64,000 bases of DNA from QFOX01 sp044237845 (GCA_044237845.1 JBIIEL010000001.1:62001-126000), one strand, 5' to 3'; positions 24,090-33,227 are shown, counted from the stretch's first letter. The notes: a model not told the origin generated them from the letters alone. Program-made: numbers and translations.

Positions 24090-25190
24090 CTACTCCCACA
24101 CCGCGACAGGCGGCAGGGACATAAGGATCGCTTCCGCATTGCCGCCGGTCATGAGGCCGAAGCGGGTGCCACGATCATAGAGCAGGTTATATTCGGCGTA
24201 GCGGCCGCGTTTGACGAGCTGGTGGTGGCGCTGCTCTTGTGTCCAGCTTTCAAACATATGGCGGCGGATGATTTCCGGATAGATGTGGGCGAAGGCGCGG
24301 CCGACGTCTTGGGTGAAGGCGAAGCCTTGCTCCCAGTTGAGCGGTGCCTCGGCGGCGAGTGCCATGCCGCGCGCGGTGGCTTCTGCCGTGACACCGCCTT
24401 TGCCGAAGCGGCCGGAGGTGACGGGCGTGCGGTCGCTGCCGAAGGAATTGAGCCCGAGATAATCGTAAAAAATGCCGCCCACGCCACGCGCGACGCCGCG
24501 ATGGGGGATGAAGAAATATTCGTCGCACCACTGCTTAAACGCAGTGTAGAAGTCTTTTGGGTGCTCCGCGTTGGTCTGCTGACCAACGCTGCGCGCAGCG
24601 TTGCTGGCTGATGGCTCGCTCGCCCGGCTCGCTTCCGTGCTTGTTCCGCGCGCCACTTTATCTAATGCATCACACGCCTCTTTGAAGGCGCTGTGGAAAT
24701 CGGCGGTGTCGGCGTCGTTCTCGAACATCGGATTCAAATCGCCGCCGCCGCCGAACCAGAGGCGGGTGCCGTCGCCCACGGTAATCATGCGCGTGTTGAA
24801 ATGCGCGGCGGGCACCAGCGGCGAGGCCATGTGCGCAACGAGCGAAATGCCGGATGCCCAGAAGCGTGGGTCGGCCTCCGCACCGGGGATTTCTTTGCGG
24901 AACTGCTCTGAAAATTCGCCATGGACGGTGGAGATGTTCACGCCGACTTTCTCGAACACGCGGCCTTTCATCATACCCATTTCGCCGCTGCCGCCCTCGG
25001 GGCGTTGCCAGGGTGTTTTTACGAATTTTCCGGCGGGCTTGCCACGGCTACACAGCTCTGAATCCTCGCTGAGATTGGCGGCGGCATAGTCGGTTTCAAT
25101 CGCTTCAAACGCGGCGCAGATCTGGTCGCGCAGGTCGCGGAACCAGTCGGCGGCAGTGGTTTTTTTCGTGTCTAAGCTCTCGGTGGTCAC
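24090..25190 (-). CDS. hemF: Aerobic coproporphyrinogen III oxidase HemF with an in-frame insertion
   Basis: Oxygen-dependent decarboxylation of coproporphyrinogen III in haem synthesis. From the GTG at 25190 (AGGA 8 nt upstream) it has 366 residues, against about 300 for typical HemF. Signatures: GRVFEKVGVNISTVHGEF, WFGGGGDLNP, DEYFFIPHRGVARGVGGIFYDYL and YAEYNLLYDRGTRFGL. About 32 extra residues (roughly 180-211), Ser/Ala-rich, lie between EACDALDKV and DFYTAFKQW; their DNA consists of palindromes. A longer start would overlap trmL and was rejected. Confidence 0.95.
   Translation of the reverse strand: MTTESLDTKKTTAADWFRDLRDQICAAFEAIETDYAAANLSEDSELCSRGKPAGKFVKTPWQRPEGGSGEMGMMKGRVFEKVGVNISTVHGEFSEQFRKEIPGAEADPRFWASGISLVAHMASPLVPAAHFNTRMITVGDGTRLWFGGGGDLNPMFENDADTADFHSAFKEACDALDKVARGTSTEASRASEPSASNAARSVGQQTNAEHPKDFYTAFKQWCDEYFFIPHRGVARGVGGIFYDYLGLNSFGSDRTPVTSGRFGKGGVTAEATARGMALAAEAPLNWEQGFAFTQDVGRAFAHIYPEIIRRHMFESWTQEQRHHQLVKRGRYAEYNLLYDRGTRFGLMTGGNAEAILMSLPPVAVWE
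24555..24650. repeat. Palindromic insertion inside hemF
   Basis: Contains the hairpin GTTGGTC-n-GACCAAC and an 18-bp perfect palindrome AACGCTGCGCGCAGCGTT, within about 96 bp that have no counterpart in ordinary HemF. It does not match elements A, B or C in this window. Confidence 0.65.
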
Positions 25191-25225
25191 GGCGTATCCT
25201 TTCGTTCGTAGGCAATGTAACCGCA

Positions 25226-25702
25226 TTATGATGCATCTGGCCATCTCCATTGTTGTTGCCGGCAGGCTTCGGCGACGAGCATCCCCGCCGACATGGCCAT
25301 ATTGAGCGAGCGCATGCCTGCACGCATGGGGATGGTAAGGGTGGCGTCCATCTGTGCATAAAGTGCGCGGGGTGTGCCCGCCCCCTCGCTGCCGAGGATG
25401 ATATAGTCGGTGGGGACAAATTGCGTGCTCGTGTAAGGGGCTTTGCCATCTGTCTCAAGCAGCAATAAGCGTCCAGGCGCTGCCTGCTCGCGACGATATT
25501 GCAAAAACACCTCCCAGTTGAGATGGCGGTGGTAGCGCGCTTTATCGATATAATCCATGCCTGCACGGCGCAGGCGCGCATGGTCAATCGGAAAGCCGCA
25601 CGGCTCGATGATATGCACTACGCAGCCCATACAGGCCGAAAGGCGCAGGCACGCGCCGAGGTTCTGCGGGATATCGGGCTGGTAGAGAACGAGGTTTATC
25701 AT
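25226..25702 (-). CDS. trmL: tRNA (cytidine/uridine-34-2'-O)-methyltransferase TrmL
   Basis: SPOUT-class enzyme that 2'-O-methylates the wobble base of tRNA-Leu. The start at 25702 gives 158 residues, equal to the family length: LVLYQPDIPQNLGACLRLSA (motif 1), the knot residues LGSEGAGTPRAL (motif 2) and MRSLNMAMSAGMLVAEA (motif 3). Upstream sequence to 25738 is part of a heptamer hairpin and was excluded. Lies upstream of hemF on the same strand. Confidence 0.93.
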   Translation of the reverse strand: MINLVLYQPDIPQNLGACLRLSACMGCVVHIIEPCGFPIDHARLRRAGMDYIDKARYHRHLNWEVFLQYRREQAAPGRLLLLETDGKAPYTSTQFVPTDYIILGSEGAGTPRALYAQMDATLTIPMRAGMRSLNMAMSAGMLVAEACRQQQWRWPDAS

Positions 25703-25800
25703 GTGAATGGTGAATGTTGAGTGGTGGGCGGTAAGCAAGCTGTAACAGAAACAACGCGCTGTGCCAGTATCTACTCACGACTCACCACTCACCACTCACC
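25702..25800. repeat. Heptamer-arm hairpin between trmL and petA
   Basis: Left arm 25702-25728 (GTGAATG/GTGAATG/TTGAGTG units) and right arm 25774-25800 (ACTCACC units) match as reverse complements at 21 of 27 positions, with a 45-nt loop. The ACTCACC unit recurs inside mutL. Confidence 0.7.
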
Positions 25801-25867
25801 CGTCTTGACACATCCCACTACCGCGAGTAGCAAAACGACAGCGAACATTTTTAAAGTAGAGGGTTCT

Positions 25868-26458
25868 ATGGGTTCCAATCACGCCTCGGGTGGACACCAA
25901 CATCATGCCGGATGCAGTCATGGCGCTGCTGCTGCGCCCGCCACTCCGGCGGATCCCTCGCGCCGCGACTTCCTGACGCTGACCGCGCAGGCCATGGGTG
26001 CGGTGGGCGCAGGCGCGCTGCTCTGGCCGCTGGTCGACAGCATGAACCCCAGCGCGGACGTGTTGGCGCTGGCGAGCACGGAAGTCGACCTCACTCCAAT
26101 TGCTGAGGGGCAGGAAATTAAAGTGATGTGGCGTGGCAAGCCGGTCTTCATCCGCAACCGCAGCCAGAAAAATATCGACGAGGCGAACGCGGTGGATATC
26201 GCCACGCTGCGCGACCCGGAGACGGATGCTGCCCGCGTGAAAAAAGGCCATGAGCGCTGGCTGGTGATGGTGGGCGTGTGTACCCATCTGGGTTGCGTGC
26301 CGCTGGGCAATGGCGCCGGTGAGAATGACGGCTGGTTCTGCCCCTGCCACGGCTCGCATTATGATTCTGCCGGCCGCATCCGCAAAGGCCCGGCACCGAA
26401 AAACCTGGTTATCCCGCCCTACGAATTTGTGAGCGAGAGCAAGATTAAGATTGGATAA
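25868..26458 (+). CDS. petA: Ubiquinol-cytochrome c reductase, Rieske iron-sulfur subunit
   Basis: Carries the 2Fe-2S cluster of the bc1 complex. The ATG at 25868 (GAGGG 5 nt upstream) gives 196 residues: a Tat-type signal/anchor with RRDFLTLTAQAMGAVGAGALLWPLV at about 32-56, and cluster motifs CTHLGC (138-143) and CPCHGSHY (158-165). Odd: before the Tat motif is an extension rich in His and Cys (residues 5-18, HASGGHQHHAGCSH), not usual in the family. It is first of petA-petB-petC. Confidence 0.95.
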   Translation: MGSNHASGGHQHHAGCSHGAAAAPATPADPSRRDFLTLTAQAMGAVGAGALLWPLVDSMNPSADVLALASTEVDLTPIAEGQEIKVMWRGKPVFIRNRSQKNIDEANAVDIATLRDPETDAARVKKGHERWLVMVGVCTHLGCVPLGNGAGENDGWFCPCHGSHYDSAGRIRKGPAPKNLVIPPYEFVSESKIKIG

Positions 26459-26461
26459 GTC

Positions 26462-26533
26462 GTGACGGGTGATAGGTGGCATGTGACAGGTAAAAAACGT
26501 TGCACATACCACAGGCCACCCGCCACATGGCAC
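26462..26533. repeat. Heptamer-arm hairpin between petA and petB
   Basis: Left arm 26462-26491 reads GTGACGG/GTGATAG/GTGGCAT/GTGACAG. The right arm 26504-26533 is its reverse complement at 20 of 30 positions. The loop is 12 nt. It ends 18 bp before the petB start. Confidence 0.65.
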
Positions 26534-26550
26534 TAAAAACGGAGTTTTGA

Positions 26551-27990
26551 ATGGCACATGCACCCACTGAAGAAAAACCCGGCGTTGTTGGTTGGATCGA
26601 ATATCGCCTGCCGATTTTTTCGGCGCTGAATAATGCGTTGGTGTCGTATCCCACGCCGCGGAATTTGAACTATTGGTGGAATTTCGGCTCGATTGCTGGG
26701 CTGTGCCTGGTTGCGCAAATCCTCACCGGCCTGTTCCTCGCCATGCATTACGCGGCCAACACCGCCGTGGCGTTTGATTCGGTAGAACATATCATGCGCG
26801 ACGTGAATTACGGCTGGCTCATCCGCTACATGCATGCGGTCGGCGCCTCCATGTTCTTCATCGCGGTCTATGTGCATCTCGCGCGCGGGCTGTATTACGG
26901 CTCCTATAAGCGTCCGCGTGAACTGCTGTGGTTCATCGGCGTGATCATTCTGCTCGTCATGATGGCCACCGCGTTCATGGGCTATGTGCTGCCATGGGGG
27001 CAAATGAGCTTCTGGGGCGCCACGGTGATTACCAACCTGTTCTCAGCCTTTCCGATTGTGGGTGAACCGATTGTAAGCTGGCTGTGGGGTGGTTTCTCGG
27101 TCGATAACCCGACGCTGAACCGCTTCTTTGCGCTGCATTTCCTGCTGCCATTCGTGCTGGTCGGCATCGTGATGCTGCATCTCGTGGCGCTGCACCAGCA
27201 TGGCTCCAGCAACCCGACCGGCATCGACGCCAAGGGCCCGCAGGATAAAATTCCGTTCCACCCGTATTACACCAGCAAGGACTTCCTCGGTTTCGGCGTG
27301 TTCTTCCTCGTGTTCGCGGCATTTGTATTCTTCGCGCCGAACTATCTCGGCCACCCGGATAACTATCTGCCCGCCGATCCGCTGGTGACCCCCGCGCATA
27401 TCGTGCCGGAATGGTACTTCCTGCCGTTCTACGCCATCCTGCGCGCGATTACGTTTGATATCCCGCTCTGGCTGGTCGGCTTTGCGGTGATCGGCCTCGG
27501 CCTGATGCTGCGCTATGTGGATGTGGCACGTGCCATGCTGCCGAAACTCATCGGTTCATTCCTGCCGAAAAATGCCTGCAAACCTTCCTGCCTGTGGCTC
27601 GCGCTGACGGTCGGTGTGGTGCTGATCCTCGGCGGGTTGATGGGCGGCATGATTCCGAGCAAACTCGGCGGCGTACTCGCCATGTTCGGTGCGATTGGCG
27701 TGCTGTTCGCGCTGCCATGGCTCGATAGCTCGCCTGTGCGCAGCTCGGATTACCGCCCGATGTATAAATGGTTCTTCTGGCTGTTCGTGGTGAATGCCGT
27801 GGTACTTGGCTATTGCGGTAGCCAGCCTCCGGAAGGGATTTTCCCGATTCTCTCGCTGCTCTGCACCGGCTATTATTTTGCGCATTTCCTGCTCGTGATG
27901 CCGCTGGTGGCGCGCCTCGAGAAGCCACTGCCACTGCCGACATCGATCACCGCGGCGGTGACGGCTAAGAACGCTAACGCACATCACTAG
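26551..27990 (+). CDS. petB: Cytochrome b of the bc1 complex
   Basis: Quinol-oxidising core of complex III in the inner membrane. It has 479 residues with the full set of helices: the haem-ligand region around HYAANTAVAF and YMHAVGASMFFIAVYVHLARGLYYGSYK, the Qo-site helix with GYVLPWGQMSFWGATVITN, a second His pair (FFALHFLLPFVLVGIVMLHLVALHQHG) and the PEWY motif at 286-289. GGAG lies 7 nt upstream. The C-terminal region beyond about residue 400 has extra hydrophobic segments. Flanked by petA and petC. Confidence 0.97.
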   Translation: MAHAPTEEKPGVVGWIEYRLPIFSALNNALVSYPTPRNLNYWWNFGSIAGLCLVAQILTGLFLAMHYAANTAVAFDSVEHIMRDVNYGWLIRYMHAVGASMFFIAVYVHLARGLYYGSYKRPRELLWFIGVIILLVMMATAFMGYVLPWGQMSFWGATVITNLFSAFPIVGEPIVSWLWGGFSVDNPTLNRFFALHFLLPFVLVGIVMLHLVALHQHGSSNPTGIDAKGPQDKIPFHPYYTSKDFLGFGVFFLVFAAFVFFAPNYLGHPDNYLPADPLVTPAHIVPEWYFLPFYAILRAITFDIPLWLVGFAVIGLGLMLRYVDVARAMLPKLIGSFLPKNACKPSCLWLALTVGVVLILGGLMGGMIPSKLGGVLAMFGAIGVLFALPWLDSSPVRSSDYRPMYKWFFWLFVVNAVVLGYCGSQPPEGIFPILSLLCTGYYFAHFLLVMPLVARLEKPLPLPTSITAAVTAKNANAHH

Positions 27991-28000
27991 GAGTCGCCCC

Positions 28001-28771
28001 ATGAAACTATTTTCTCGTATTTCCATGGTGGCGCTGATGCTGGTTGCAGGTGCCGCCGCCGCTGCGGGCGACGCTCATGCGCCCAAGCTGAAACAGATGG
28101 ACTGGCCGTTTGACGGCGTGTTTGGCAAAATGGATAAGCCCTCCGTGCAGCGCGGCTTGCAGGTCTATAAAGAAGTCTGTGCCTCGTGCCACAGCCTGAA
28201 GCGCGTGGCCTTCCGGTCGCTGCAAGATATTGGCTTGAGCGAGGCGGAAGTGGCGTCCTTCGCCGCGGGCTACACGGTGCAGGACGGCCCGAACGATGCG
28301 GGCGAAATGTTCGATCGCCCCGGTCGTCCGTCGGATAAATTCCCGCGTCCCCATGCGAATGACAACGCGGCGCGTGCCGCCAATAATGGTGGGTTGCCGC
28401 CGGATCTCAGCCTCATCGTGAAGGCGCGCCCAGACGGGGCGAATTACCTCTATTCGCTGCTCACCGGCTATGGCCATACACCCCCAGAAGGCATGAGCGT
28501 GCCAGAGGGAACGCATTACAACCCGTATATGGCGGGCGGCATTATTAAAATGGCGCAACCGCTGAAGGACGATACCGTTACCTATCAGGACGCCAACACC
28601 AAGGCGACTCTTGACCAACAGGCGAAGGACGTGGTGAACTTCCTGCAATGGGCCGCAGAACCGGAGATGGAAGCGCGCAAACGCATGGGCATCAAGGTCA
28701 TGCTGTTCCTTGGCATCATGACGGGGTTCTTCTATGTGCTCAAAAAGCGCATCTGGAGCGACCTGCACTAG
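28001..28771 (+). CDS. petC: Cytochrome c1
   Basis: Passes electrons from the Rieske centre to soluble or anchored cytochrome c. It has 256 residues: a signal peptide (about 1-22), haem motif CASCH at 60-64, the family stretch PRPHANDNAARAANNGGLPPDLSLI, a Met-ligand region (GGIIKMAQPL) and a C-terminal anchor helix (VMLFLGIMTGFFYVLKKRIW). AGGAG precedes the start. An element B copy begins about 17 bp after its stop. Confidence 0.96.
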   Translation: MKLFSRISMVALMLVAGAAAAAGDAHAPKLKQMDWPFDGVFGKMDKPSVQRGLQVYKEVCASCHSLKRVAFRSLQDIGLSEAEVASFAAGYTVQDGPNDAGEMFDRPGRPSDKFPRPHANDNAARAANNGGLPPDLSLIVKARPDGANYLYSLLTGYGHTPPEGMSVPEGTHYNPYMAGGIIKMAQPLKDDTVTYQDANTKATLDQQAKDVVNFLQWAAEPEMEARKRMGIKVMLFLGIMTGFFYVLKKRIWSDLH

Positions 28772-28787
28772 TAGAGCCTGCGCATAG

Positions 28788-28885
28788 CGGACCATCTGCG
28801 TCGTCGGAACCTGTTTCGCAATGCTCACGTAGCGCTGCTACGCGGCGCTTGCAAAACAGAACCCTCCTAGCATCTGGCCCACTCT
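28788..28885 (+). repeat. Element B copy 2, downstream of petC
   Basis: Contains CTGCGTCGTC, ATGCTCACGTAGCGCTGCTA and CCTCCTAGCATCTGG in the same order and spacing as copies 1 and 3, plus an additional inverted pair CTGTTTCGCAA/TTGCAAAACAG. Confidence 0.8.
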
Positions 28886-28930
28886 TCGCACGCTTGGCAG
28901 GCGTGAAGAGAAAAAGAGAGAAGGTCGCTT

Positions 28931-29719
28931 ATGGAATTTCTATCTGCCGCATTTCTGGGAATCGTTGAGGGGTTGACGGAGTTTATTCCGGTTTCCTCGA
29001 CCGGACATCTCATTCTGTTTGTGGACCTGCTCGGCTTTCAAGGCCCGCCCGGCCATGTGTTCGAGGTGGTGATCCAGTTCGGGGCGATTCTTGCGATTTT
29101 AGTGTTATACTGGAAGAAGTTCTGGAATGTGCTGGTGACGCTACGGACGCAGCCTTCGCAGCGCTTTGTGGGGAATATTCTGCTCGCATTTCTGCCCGCG
29201 ATGGTGATCGGTTTCTTCGTGCATGATTTTATCAAGGCGGCGCTGTTTAACCCCACGGTGGTGGCGTGGGCGCTGATTGCGGGCGGCATCGCGATTCTTG
29301 CGATCGAAAAATATAAACCCACGCCGACGGTGACGAGCACGGAAGAGATGCCCACGATGACTGCGCTCAAAATCGGCTTTATTCAGTGCCTCTCGATGAT
29401 TCCGGGCATGTCGCGCTCCGGCGCTACCATCATGGGCGCGCTGCTGCTCGGCGTGGAGCGCAAGGCGGCGGCGGAGTTTTCGTTCTTCCTCGCCGTGCCG
29501 ACCATGTTCGCCGCCGGGGTCTATGACCTCTATAAAAGCGGCGCCCATATCGACGCCGCCGGGGCACAGCTGATTGCGGTGGGGTTCATCGTGTCGTTCC
29601 TTGTCGCGCTGCTGGTGGTGCGCTGGCTGGTCGGCTTCGTGCAACGCAAGGGTTTCGGCCTGTTCGCGTGGTATCGCATTGTTCTGGGTGGTATTATTCT
29701 CGGATTGCTCTATATCTAG
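28931..29719 (+). CDS. uppP: Undecaprenyl-diphosphatase UppP (BacA)
   Basis: Dephosphorylates undecaprenyl diphosphate for reuse in peptidoglycan and LPS export. It has 262 residues and about eight hydrophobic segments. The two catalytic motifs are present: EGLTEFIPVSSTGHL at about 13-27 and PGMSRSGATIMGALLLG near residue 157. AGAGAAGG precedes the start by a few nucleotides. The next gene begins 18 nt later with its own ribosome-binding site. Confidence 0.96.
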   Translation: MEFLSAAFLGIVEGLTEFIPVSSTGHLILFVDLLGFQGPPGHVFEVVIQFGAILAILVLYWKKFWNVLVTLRTQPSQRFVGNILLAFLPAMVIGFFVHDFIKAALFNPTVVAWALIAGGIAILAIEKYKPTPTVTSTEEMPTMTALKIGFIQCLSMIPGMSRSGATIMGALLLGVERKAAAEFSFFLAVPTMFAAGVYDLYKSGAHIDAAGAQLIAVGFIVSFLVALLVVRWLVGFVQRKGFGLFAWYRIVLGGIILGLLYI

Positions 29720-29737
29720 CGCAACAGGAGAAGTTTT

Positions 29738-30667
29738 ATGAAACCGATTGCCCGAATTTTTGCCATCCTCACCCTTGCAGCGCTGCCGGCCTATGCGATG
29801 GATCAGGCGGCGGAACATACCGAGCATCTGCATCACAGTGCGCCGCCGATGGAAGGCAGCGCCAAGCGCAACTACCATCAGCCGCTAGAGCTGGTGGAGG
29901 AGGTTGAGCCGCCGTCGGAAGATCATCCGGAGCCGGTGGAGCGCCTGCGCAACCGCTCGGTGAAGCTGGAGGCCGAAGTGCTGTCGACTGCGTTGCTTTC
30001 CGCCCGCAAGCCGACCGAAATCCGCTTCCGCCTGACCAATAACGGCAAGCCACTCACCGAAGAAGGGCTTGAAACTGTGCATACGAAGAAACTGCATGCG
30101 CTGATTGTCGACCCGACATTGACGGATTACCAGCATCTGCACCCCGAGGCGACGGATACGCCCGGCGAATACCGCGTGATGCTGACGCCGAAAACCGACC
30201 GCAGCTACGCCATGTGGCTCGATCTCAAACCGCAATACGCACCACAGTCATATCTTAAGCTTGCGCTGCCGGGCATCAGCCAGGGCAAGGCGAAGGTTGA
30301 CAAAAGCGCGCTGCGCGAAGCAACGGTGGGCGGCTATACCTTCACCCTAACCTTTGACGACGAAATCGTGAAAGAAAACGTGCCTGCGATGGGGCACCTC
30401 ACGGTGACGGATAATGACGGTTCGCCCGTCGATCGCCTGCAGCCGGTGATGGGCGCGTTCGCGCATATCGTGGGCTTTTATGGCGACCGCAGCGGCGTCG
30501 CCCATATGCACCCGATGGGCGCCGAGCCGAGTGACGATGACGCGCGCGGCGGCCCCACGCTCGACTTCCATTTCGCCCCCAAGCGCAAAGGGTTTGTGAA
30601 GCTCTTCGCGCAGGTGAACATCGACGGCGAGGAGTTGTTCGTGCCGTTTGGGGTTGAGGTGAAGTAG
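29738..30667 (+). CDS. Exported His-rich protein, possibly metal-binding (YtkA-like folds)
   Basis: 309 residues with a signal peptide (cleavage near residue 20, LPAYA). Two similar segments each carry a strand followed by a His motif: YQHLHPE near residue 130 and VAHMHPMG near residue 252. A His-rich N-terminus (HTEHLHHS) adds to this. The layout resembles periplasmic proteins with repeated YtkA-like beta-sandwiches thought to bind metals or assist copper handling, but I am not certain of the family. AGGAG precedes the ATG. It follows uppP by 18 nt and is convergent with murJ. Confidence 0.6.
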   Translation: MKPIARIFAILTLAALPAYAMDQAAEHTEHLHHSAPPMEGSAKRNYHQPLELVEEVEPPSEDHPEPVERLRNRSVKLEAEVLSTALLSARKPTEIRFRLTNNGKPLTEEGLETVHTKKLHALIVDPTLTDYQHLHPEATDTPGEYRVMLTPKTDRSYAMWLDLKPQYAPQSYLKLALPGISQGKAKVDKSALREATVGGYTFTLTFDDEIVKENVPAMGHLTVTDNDGSPVDRLQPVMGAFAHIVGFYGDRSGVAHMHPMGAEPSDDDARGGPTLDFHFAPKRKGFVKLFAQVNIDGEELFVPFGVEVK

Positions 30668-30694
30668 GCGTTTTCTCCCCTCACCCGGTGAGTA

Positions 30695-32242
30695 TTACCG
30701 CCGCTTCAGCAGTGCTTTCAGCGCCGCGAATTCATAGGCCTTGAGGGCCAGCACCGCCAGCCCATAGACCGCGATGCCGATGGTGATGACAGCAGTGAGC
30801 GCAAAGGCTTTGCTGAAAATATTTTCCTCGTAATAGCCCGCGAACAGCGGCTGGGCGACGAGCAGCGCTGCCATCATGATACCAGTGGCGCCGAGCATTT
30901 TGATGAGGCGCGATTTCAGCGCGGCATCTGGCGTGAACAGGCTGCGCCTGTGCAGAATATACGCCATCAGCGCGAGGTTCACCCAGCCTGCAATAGAAGT
31001 GGCCAGCGCCATGCCGACATACTGCATATCCGCCACGAACACGAGCGCGAGGTTGAAAAATAAGTTCACCGCCACGCAGGTGACGGCGATTTTAAACGGC
31101 GTTTTGGTGTCGTGGTTGGCGAAAAACCCCGGCGCGAACACCTTCACCGCGAGGAATGCGGGCAGCCCCACGGCAAAGGCCATCAGCGTCGCTTTGGTGG
31201 CGAGCATGTTGGCATGCGTGAAGGCGCCATGCTGATAGAGCACGCGGATGATCGGCTCGGCAATCACCATCAGCGCCCCGGTGCAGGGGATGCCGATGAG
31301 CAGCACGATCTCAAGCGCGCGGTTGAGGCTATCCTTTGCCGCTTCCGCATTGCCGCTTTTGATTTGCTTACTCAGCATCGGCAGCAGCACGGTGCCCACG
31401 GCCACGCCAATCATGCCGATCGGCAGCTCGGTAATGCGATCCGCATAATAGAGATACGACACTGCATCCGGGATATGACTCGCGATAATGACATCGATGA
31501 GCAGGTTGAGTTGCTGCACACCGGAGCCGAGCGCGGCAGGCGCCATCAGCAGTAACATGGTTTTGACGCTCTTTGTCAGGCGGGGAGCAACAAACGGCGG
31601 CAGCATGTCGTTGCGGGTGCAGATCATCACCAGCCAACCGAGCTGCACCATCCCTGCGATGAACACGCCATAGCTGAGTGCGTGGGCGGGGGTTTCGCTC
31701 CACTCGTTCAGGAACAGCATCGCCCCGATCATGCAGAGATTAAGCAGAATCGGGTTCGCGGCGGGCCCGGCGAATTTGCCCATGGAGTTGAGCACACCAC
31801 CAAGCAGCGACACCAGCGAGATGAATAAAATATACGGGAAGGTGATTTGGCTCAGCACCACGGTGAGGTCGAATTTCTCCGGCGTATCGGCGAATCCCGG
31901 CGCGAAGAACGGCGTGATCCACGGCATAAAGACAATGAACAGCGCGTTGAGCACCAGCAGCACCACGAGCAGCACGGCCATCACCTCGCCCGCGAAGCGT
32001 AGGGCGTCTTCGCGGCCACGCTCGGTGAGGATGCTTGAGAAACTGGGGATGAAGGCGGCGTTGAACGCGCCCTCGGCAAAGAGCCTGCGGAAGAAATTCG
32101 GCAGCTTGAAGGCGACAAAAAACGCGTCGGACAGCCAGCTCGCGCCAATGAGGTTGGCCATGAGAATGTCGCGCACAAAGCCCGTGATGCGCGAGAGTAG
32201 GGTGAAAAAGCCAATCGTGGCGGTAGATTTGACGAGTGACAT
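30695..32242 (-). CDS. murJ: Lipid II flippase MurJ
   Basis: Flips the peptidoglycan precursor lipid II across the inner membrane. It has 515 residues with about 14 hydrophobic segments and MurJ-type text: GFVRDILMANLIGASWLSDAFFVAFKLPNFFRRLFAEGAFNAAFIP, then a conserved Arg in the RITELPIGMIGVAVGTVLLP stretch. It is convergent with the preceding gene and divergent from ribF. Confidence 0.96.
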   Translation of the reverse strand: MSLVKSTATIGFFTLLSRITGFVRDILMANLIGASWLSDAFFVAFKLPNFFRRLFAEGAFNAAFIPSFSSILTERGREDALRFAGEVMAVLLVVLLVLNALFIVFMPWITPFFAPGFADTPEKFDLTVVLSQITFPYILFISLVSLLGGVLNSMGKFAGPAANPILLNLCMIGAMLFLNEWSETPAHALSYGVFIAGMVQLGWLVMICTRNDMLPPFVAPRLTKSVKTMLLLMAPAALGSGVQQLNLLIDVIIASHIPDAVSYLYYADRITELPIGMIGVAVGTVLLPMLSKQIKSGNAEAAKDSLNRALEIVLLIGIPCTGALMVIAEPIIRVLYQHGAFTHANMLATKATLMAFAVGLPAFLAVKVFAPGFFANHDTKTPFKIAVTCVAVNLFFNLALVFVADMQYVGMALATSIAGWVNLALMAYILHRRSLFTPDAALKSRLIKMLGATGIMMAALLVAQPLFAGYYEENIFSKAFALTAVITIGIAVYGLAVLALKAYEFAALKALLKRR

Positions 32243-32302
32243 CGGGCGACAACCTTGTAAAATACGCGCTCACCATGCCATCTGTGAAAGCCTAACGCAA
32301 CC

Positions 32303-33223
32303 ATGCAACTCATCCGCCATTTGCCAACCGAGCACGACGCCGCGACTGCGGTGGCGATTGGCAATTTCGATGGGCTTCATCTAGGCCATCGAGCGGTGAT
32401 GGACGCCATGCTGCGCGCCGCTGAGGCAAAAGATTTGATTCCCTCCGTACTCACCTTCGAGCCGCACCCGCGCCGGTTTTTTGGCCGCGCCGAACACGCC
32501 TTCCGCCTCGAACGGCTTGGCACCAAACTGCAACGGCTGCGCGAGGCAGGCGTGGCGCGGGTCTTCATGCCGCGCTTTAACGCCGCCTTCGCCGGGCTCA
32601 GTCCGGAGGCGTTTTTAAATGATATTCTTTTGAAACAGATCGGCGCGCGGGTGGTGGTGACGGGGGAGAATTTCGCCTTCGGTGCCAAACGCGCGGGCGA
32701 CAGTGCGATGCTGCGCGCGTGGGGAAAAGAAAACAACGTCGAGGTCATCACCGCGCCGCCGGTGATGGTGGCGGGGGAAATCTGTTCCTCCAGTGCAATT
32801 CGTGCGGCGCTCGCCGAGGGCGACATGGCGCGCGCGGCACAATTTTTGGGGCGGGAATACACGCTTTCCGGCACGGTGGTGCATGGCGATGGGCGCGGCA
32901 AAACCATCGGTTTTGCAACGGCGAATGTGGCGTTGCCGTCGCATCTCAAGCACCCGGCGCAGGGAGTTTATGCCGTGCGGGCGACGGTGCGCGGGCGGTG
33001 TTATGACGGCGTCGCGAATTTTGGCGTGAAGCCGACCCTGCACGCCAACGCCGCGCCGACGTTCGAGGTACATCTGTTTAACGTGGCGGCGGATTTTTAC
33101 GGCGCGCATATGGATGTTGCCCTCATCGCCCGCATCCGCGCCGAGAAAAAATTCGATTCGCTCCCTGCCCTCATCGCCCAGATCGGTGAGGATTGTGCGG
33201 CGGCGAAACGGGTGCTAGGGTGA
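32303..33223 (+). CDS. ribF: Bifunctional riboflavin kinase / FAD synthetase
   Basis: Makes FMN and FAD. It has 306 residues: an N-terminal adenylyltransferase domain with IGNFDGLHLGHRAVM (HxGH-type motif) and ENFAFGAKRAGD, and a C-terminal kinase domain with YTLSGTVVHGDGRGKTIGFATANV. ribF-lspA is a frequent pairing; lspA follows 4 nt later, and further downstream come a lipoprotein gene and the M16 genes. Confidence 0.95.
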   Translation: MQLIRHLPTEHDAATAVAIGNFDGLHLGHRAVMDAMLRAAEAKDLIPSVLTFEPHPRRFFGRAEHAFRLERLGTKLQRLREAGVARVFMPRFNAAFAGLSPEAFLNDILLKQIGARVVVTGENFAFGAKRAGDSAMLRAWGKENNVEVITAPPVMVAGEICSSSAIRAALAEGDMARAAQFLGREYTLSGTVVHGDGRGKTIGFATANVALPSHLKHPAQGVYAVRATVRGRCYDGVANFGVKPTLHANAAPTFEVHLFNVAADFYGAHMDVALIARIRAEKKFDSLPALIAQIGEDCAAAKRVLG

Positions 33224-33227
33224 GCGC

